A stretch of 64,000 nucleotides of DNA from Coffea arabica (Eukaryota > Streptophyta > Magnoliopsida > Gentianales > Rubiaceae). The notes beneath the pieces are model-generated. The model was not told the DNA's origin, did not search any database, and saw only the letters and a program-made list of their open reading frames with translations. The position numbers and the translations under genes were made by a program. The stretch lies in the NCBI RefSeq assembly GCF_036785885.1, contig NC_092312.1:16076001-16140000 (forward strand), read 5' to 3'. This document shows positions 62,313 to 64,000 of this stretch, piece by piece; positions within the stretch are counted from its first letter, which is position 1; each line of letters starts with the position of its first letter.

Positions 62313-63197
62313 TTATTGAATTTCACTTTGTGTATTTCAAGCTTCTCTGGCCTCCAAAGACGAAAATTCGCTGAGAAGATTTTGAGTGCCCTGCCCAGTT
62401 TCTTTTTTTTTTTTTTTTTGATTTTGAAGTTTAACGACCGTTATACAACTTTCAAAATAAACAAATTTATTCTAATTTTTTTTTATAATTTTATAAACCA
62501 AATCGCGGTCACTTTCACAAAAGTCATATTTTTCCATAAAAAACCAACTCTTGATGACTTTTCTCCATTATACGAACACAGTACTCATTTTTCCATAAAC
62601 AAATTTATTTATTGGATAAAATAAAAATAAATTCATTTTTCAATAAAAAACACCAGTTTTTTATGACTTTCCTACATTATAAGAACAGAGTACCCATTTT
62701 TTCATAAACAAATTTATTTATCGGATAAAATAAAAATAAATTCATTCTCCAATAAAATACCAGCTCTTTATGACTTTAGAATGAAGGGTTACAATCTCGC
62801 TGTCTCTATCACCATCAACTTTTGACTCCCTACTTCTTCCATCCCACCCAACACCAGAACGAAAAAGATTTCACAAAAGATCTAATCTTGCATGAAATGA
62901 TCAACTATAAAGCTTTATTAATATGCCAACCTTTTTTTAAAATTAAGAAACAAAATGTATCAATAAGAGACAAACAAATACAAAATATCATTTTGTTATT
63001 TTAATTAAGATACATATTTAATATACGTAGACAGAGCAAAACTATAATGAAACGAACAAATTTATCTCTCATTTGTATATAATTATTTAGAACTTGGCAT
63101 AAACAAGTGATTGCAACCCAATAATCTAGGAAAATTTATTGAATTTCACTTTGTGTGTTTCAAGCTTCTCTGGCCTCTAAAGACAAAAATTCGCTGA
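62313..63197. repeat. Direct repeats of about 62 bp, 823 bp apart
   Basis: TTATTGAATTTCACTTTGTG through TTCGCTGA occurs at 62313-62374 and 63136-63197, over 90% identical. Shared text includes TTTCAAGCTTCTCTGGCCTC. Between them lies a separate tandem repeat. This could be a segmental duplication or the remains of an element; no terminal TG/CA suggests that these are not LTRs. Confidence 0.7.
62535..62778. repeat. Tandem repeat, period about 108 bp, 2.3 copies
   Basis: TTTCCATAAACAAATTTATT, GGATAAAATAAAAATAAATT and TATGACTTT recur in order; ATGACTT is at 62554, 62663 and 62770. AT-rich and non-coding. Confidence 0.75.
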
Positions 63198-63239
63198 CAA
63201 AAAAAGACTTGTAGAATACCTATACTAAAAAATATACTT

Positions 63240-63326
63240 TTCTACATAAATTATTATTTTGATTAGTTCAAAACTGGGCAGTGCATTTTATATTTCTATC
63301 GCGCGAAGCGCGTTCATGCCTCCTAG
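63240..63326 (+). mobile_element. Helitron-like 3' terminus
   Basis: The hairpin CGCGC-GAA-GCGCG (63300-63312) is followed by ten bases and then CTAG ending at 63326, with T next. A short GC hairpin about ten bases before a CTRR end, inserted before T, is the hallmark of Helitron 3' ends. The 5' TC terminus was not located, so the element's extent is unknown. It may be a short non-autonomous element, or include upstream DNA as far as the CDKC pseudogene. Confidence 0.6.
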
Positions 63327-63359
63327 TTGAGTGGAGAAGGTGAGCACTTTCGAGGGTCT

Positions 63360-63390
63360 GCTGCTGCTGCTGCTGCTTTTTTTTTTTTTA
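63360..63390. repeat. (CTG)n and poly(T) microsatellite
   Basis: Five or more CTG units (about 63359-63377) run into a poly(T) stretch. No coding context. Confidence 0.7.
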
Positions 63391-63509
63391 CCCTATCAAT
63401 AGTGGACGTCGACGATGATCCGTTTTGCAGAGTTATTTATTCATTTATTGGGGTGACCAAACGCAATAGGGGATCCTCTTGACATGGGCATTTCTATTTA
63501 TTAAAAAAG

Positions 63510-63893
63510 GGGTAAAAAAATAAGAAAGTCTGTGTAATAAACCTATTTTACAGAAGAAAAATCTCTCGTAATTTCAAAATATACAATACAAAATATATAA
63601 TACGAAACCTCATACTTTGAACTAAATTATAAAGGTGACGGAATCCGATAAATTTAATGAAAATAAACGAAATAACCAAAATGCCCTGATATAATTAGGC
63701 AAAAAACAACTCAAAAATCATTTGTTTTATTCTCTAAATAGAGAGAATTGAGGGTTAAAAGGTAGAACAGGTATATTTGTTAAAAATTAGGTACAAAAAT
63801 ATTTTTTAAAATTCCAATAAGTCATTTCTGTTAAGTTTAACGGATTCTGTCACCTTTACAATTTAGTTCAAAGTACAGGGTATTGTGTCATAC
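63510..63893. mobile_element. Truncated Mutator-like MITE, same family as the DRD1 intron copy
   Basis: Shares GGGTAAAAAAATAAGAAA, CCTCATACTTTGAACTAAAT, AAAGGTGACGGAATCCG, AAAATGCCCTGATATAATTA and TTTAACGGATTCTGTCACCT with 24694-25126, in the same order and orientation. The right arm stops at about 63893, where another repeat begins, so the terminal part is missing or replaced. Confidence 0.75.
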
Positions 63894-63896
63894 TAT

Positions 63897-64000
63897 AGTT
63901 GGATCTCTAAAGCTCATGTTTGCGTTTAGGGTTTGGGCATTTCAATTGTCTGGTCACTTATTCAATTTGGCAAAAACACTCAAGTCAAAATCAATATTGA
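63897..64000 (+). repeat. Dispersed repeat cut by the window edge
   Basis: Near-identical, inverted copy of 34942-35046. It continues past the right edge. It starts exactly where the adjacent MITE copy is broken, which suggests insertion of one into the other. Confidence 0.8.

Noticed and set aside
62313-63197. Long terminal repeats of a retrotransposon
   Set aside because: The direct repeats are only 62 bp, lack TG...CA ends, and there is no primer-binding site, polypurine tract or gag/pol between them.

Overview
This is nuclear DNA of a flowering plant, most likely a eudicot. The genes are intron-rich, the introns are AT-rich with canonical GT/AG borders, and the proteins belong to plant-specific families (BEL1-like homeodomain, DRD1 chromatin remodeller, CrRLK1L receptor kinase, chloroplast IMPL2). 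An asterid such as a coffee relative is possible, but that is only an impression.

Seven protein-coding genes are supported. From left to right: (1) the 5' part of a nucleolar RBM28/Nop4-type RNA-binding protein, minus strand, running off the left edge; (2) a BEL1-like homeodomain gene, plus strand; (3) a DRD1/CHR35-like SNF2 remodeller of RNA-directed DNA methylation, minus; (4) SUMO-activating enzyme subunit SAE2, plus; (5) an ERULUS/CAP1-type CrRLK1L receptor kinase, one exon, minus; (6) 26S proteasome ATPase RPT4, plus; (7) IMPL2/HISN7 histidinol-phosphate phosphatase, minus. Exon-by-exon translation gives complete proteins for genes 2 to 7, with lengths close to what I recall for their Arabidopsis counterparts. 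Genes 2/3, 4/5 and 6/7 are convergent pairs; 5/6 is a divergent pair. They are unrelated housekeeping and regulatory genes, not an operon or a cluster.

An eighth locus (about 59.7-61.4 kb, plus) is a decayed, intron-containing copy of a CDKC-type cyclin-dependent kinase, with stops and a broken catalytic loop.

The rest is intergenic DNA with many small transposable elements: a hAT-like MITE with an 8-bp target duplication (4.9-5.7 kb), a tRNA-derived SINE with a 16-bp duplication (7.6 kb), Mutator-like MITEs with 9-bp duplications (24.7 and 31.2 kb), a near-complete 0.9-kb foldback (32.5-33.4 kb), several elements with TGTTTGGA-type termini, a Helitron-like 3' end (63.3 kb), and three very short poly(T)-bearing insertions flanked by 12-17-bp direct repeats. 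Tandem duplications occur in introns of SAE2 (including a decayed copy of exon 5) and IMPL2, and upstream of the CDKC pseudogene.

I see no clearly new biological system. The points most worth a second look are the SAE2 pseudo-exon, the run of foldback elements beside the presumed DRD1 promoter, the CDKC pseudogene near a Helitron-like end, and the micro-insertions.
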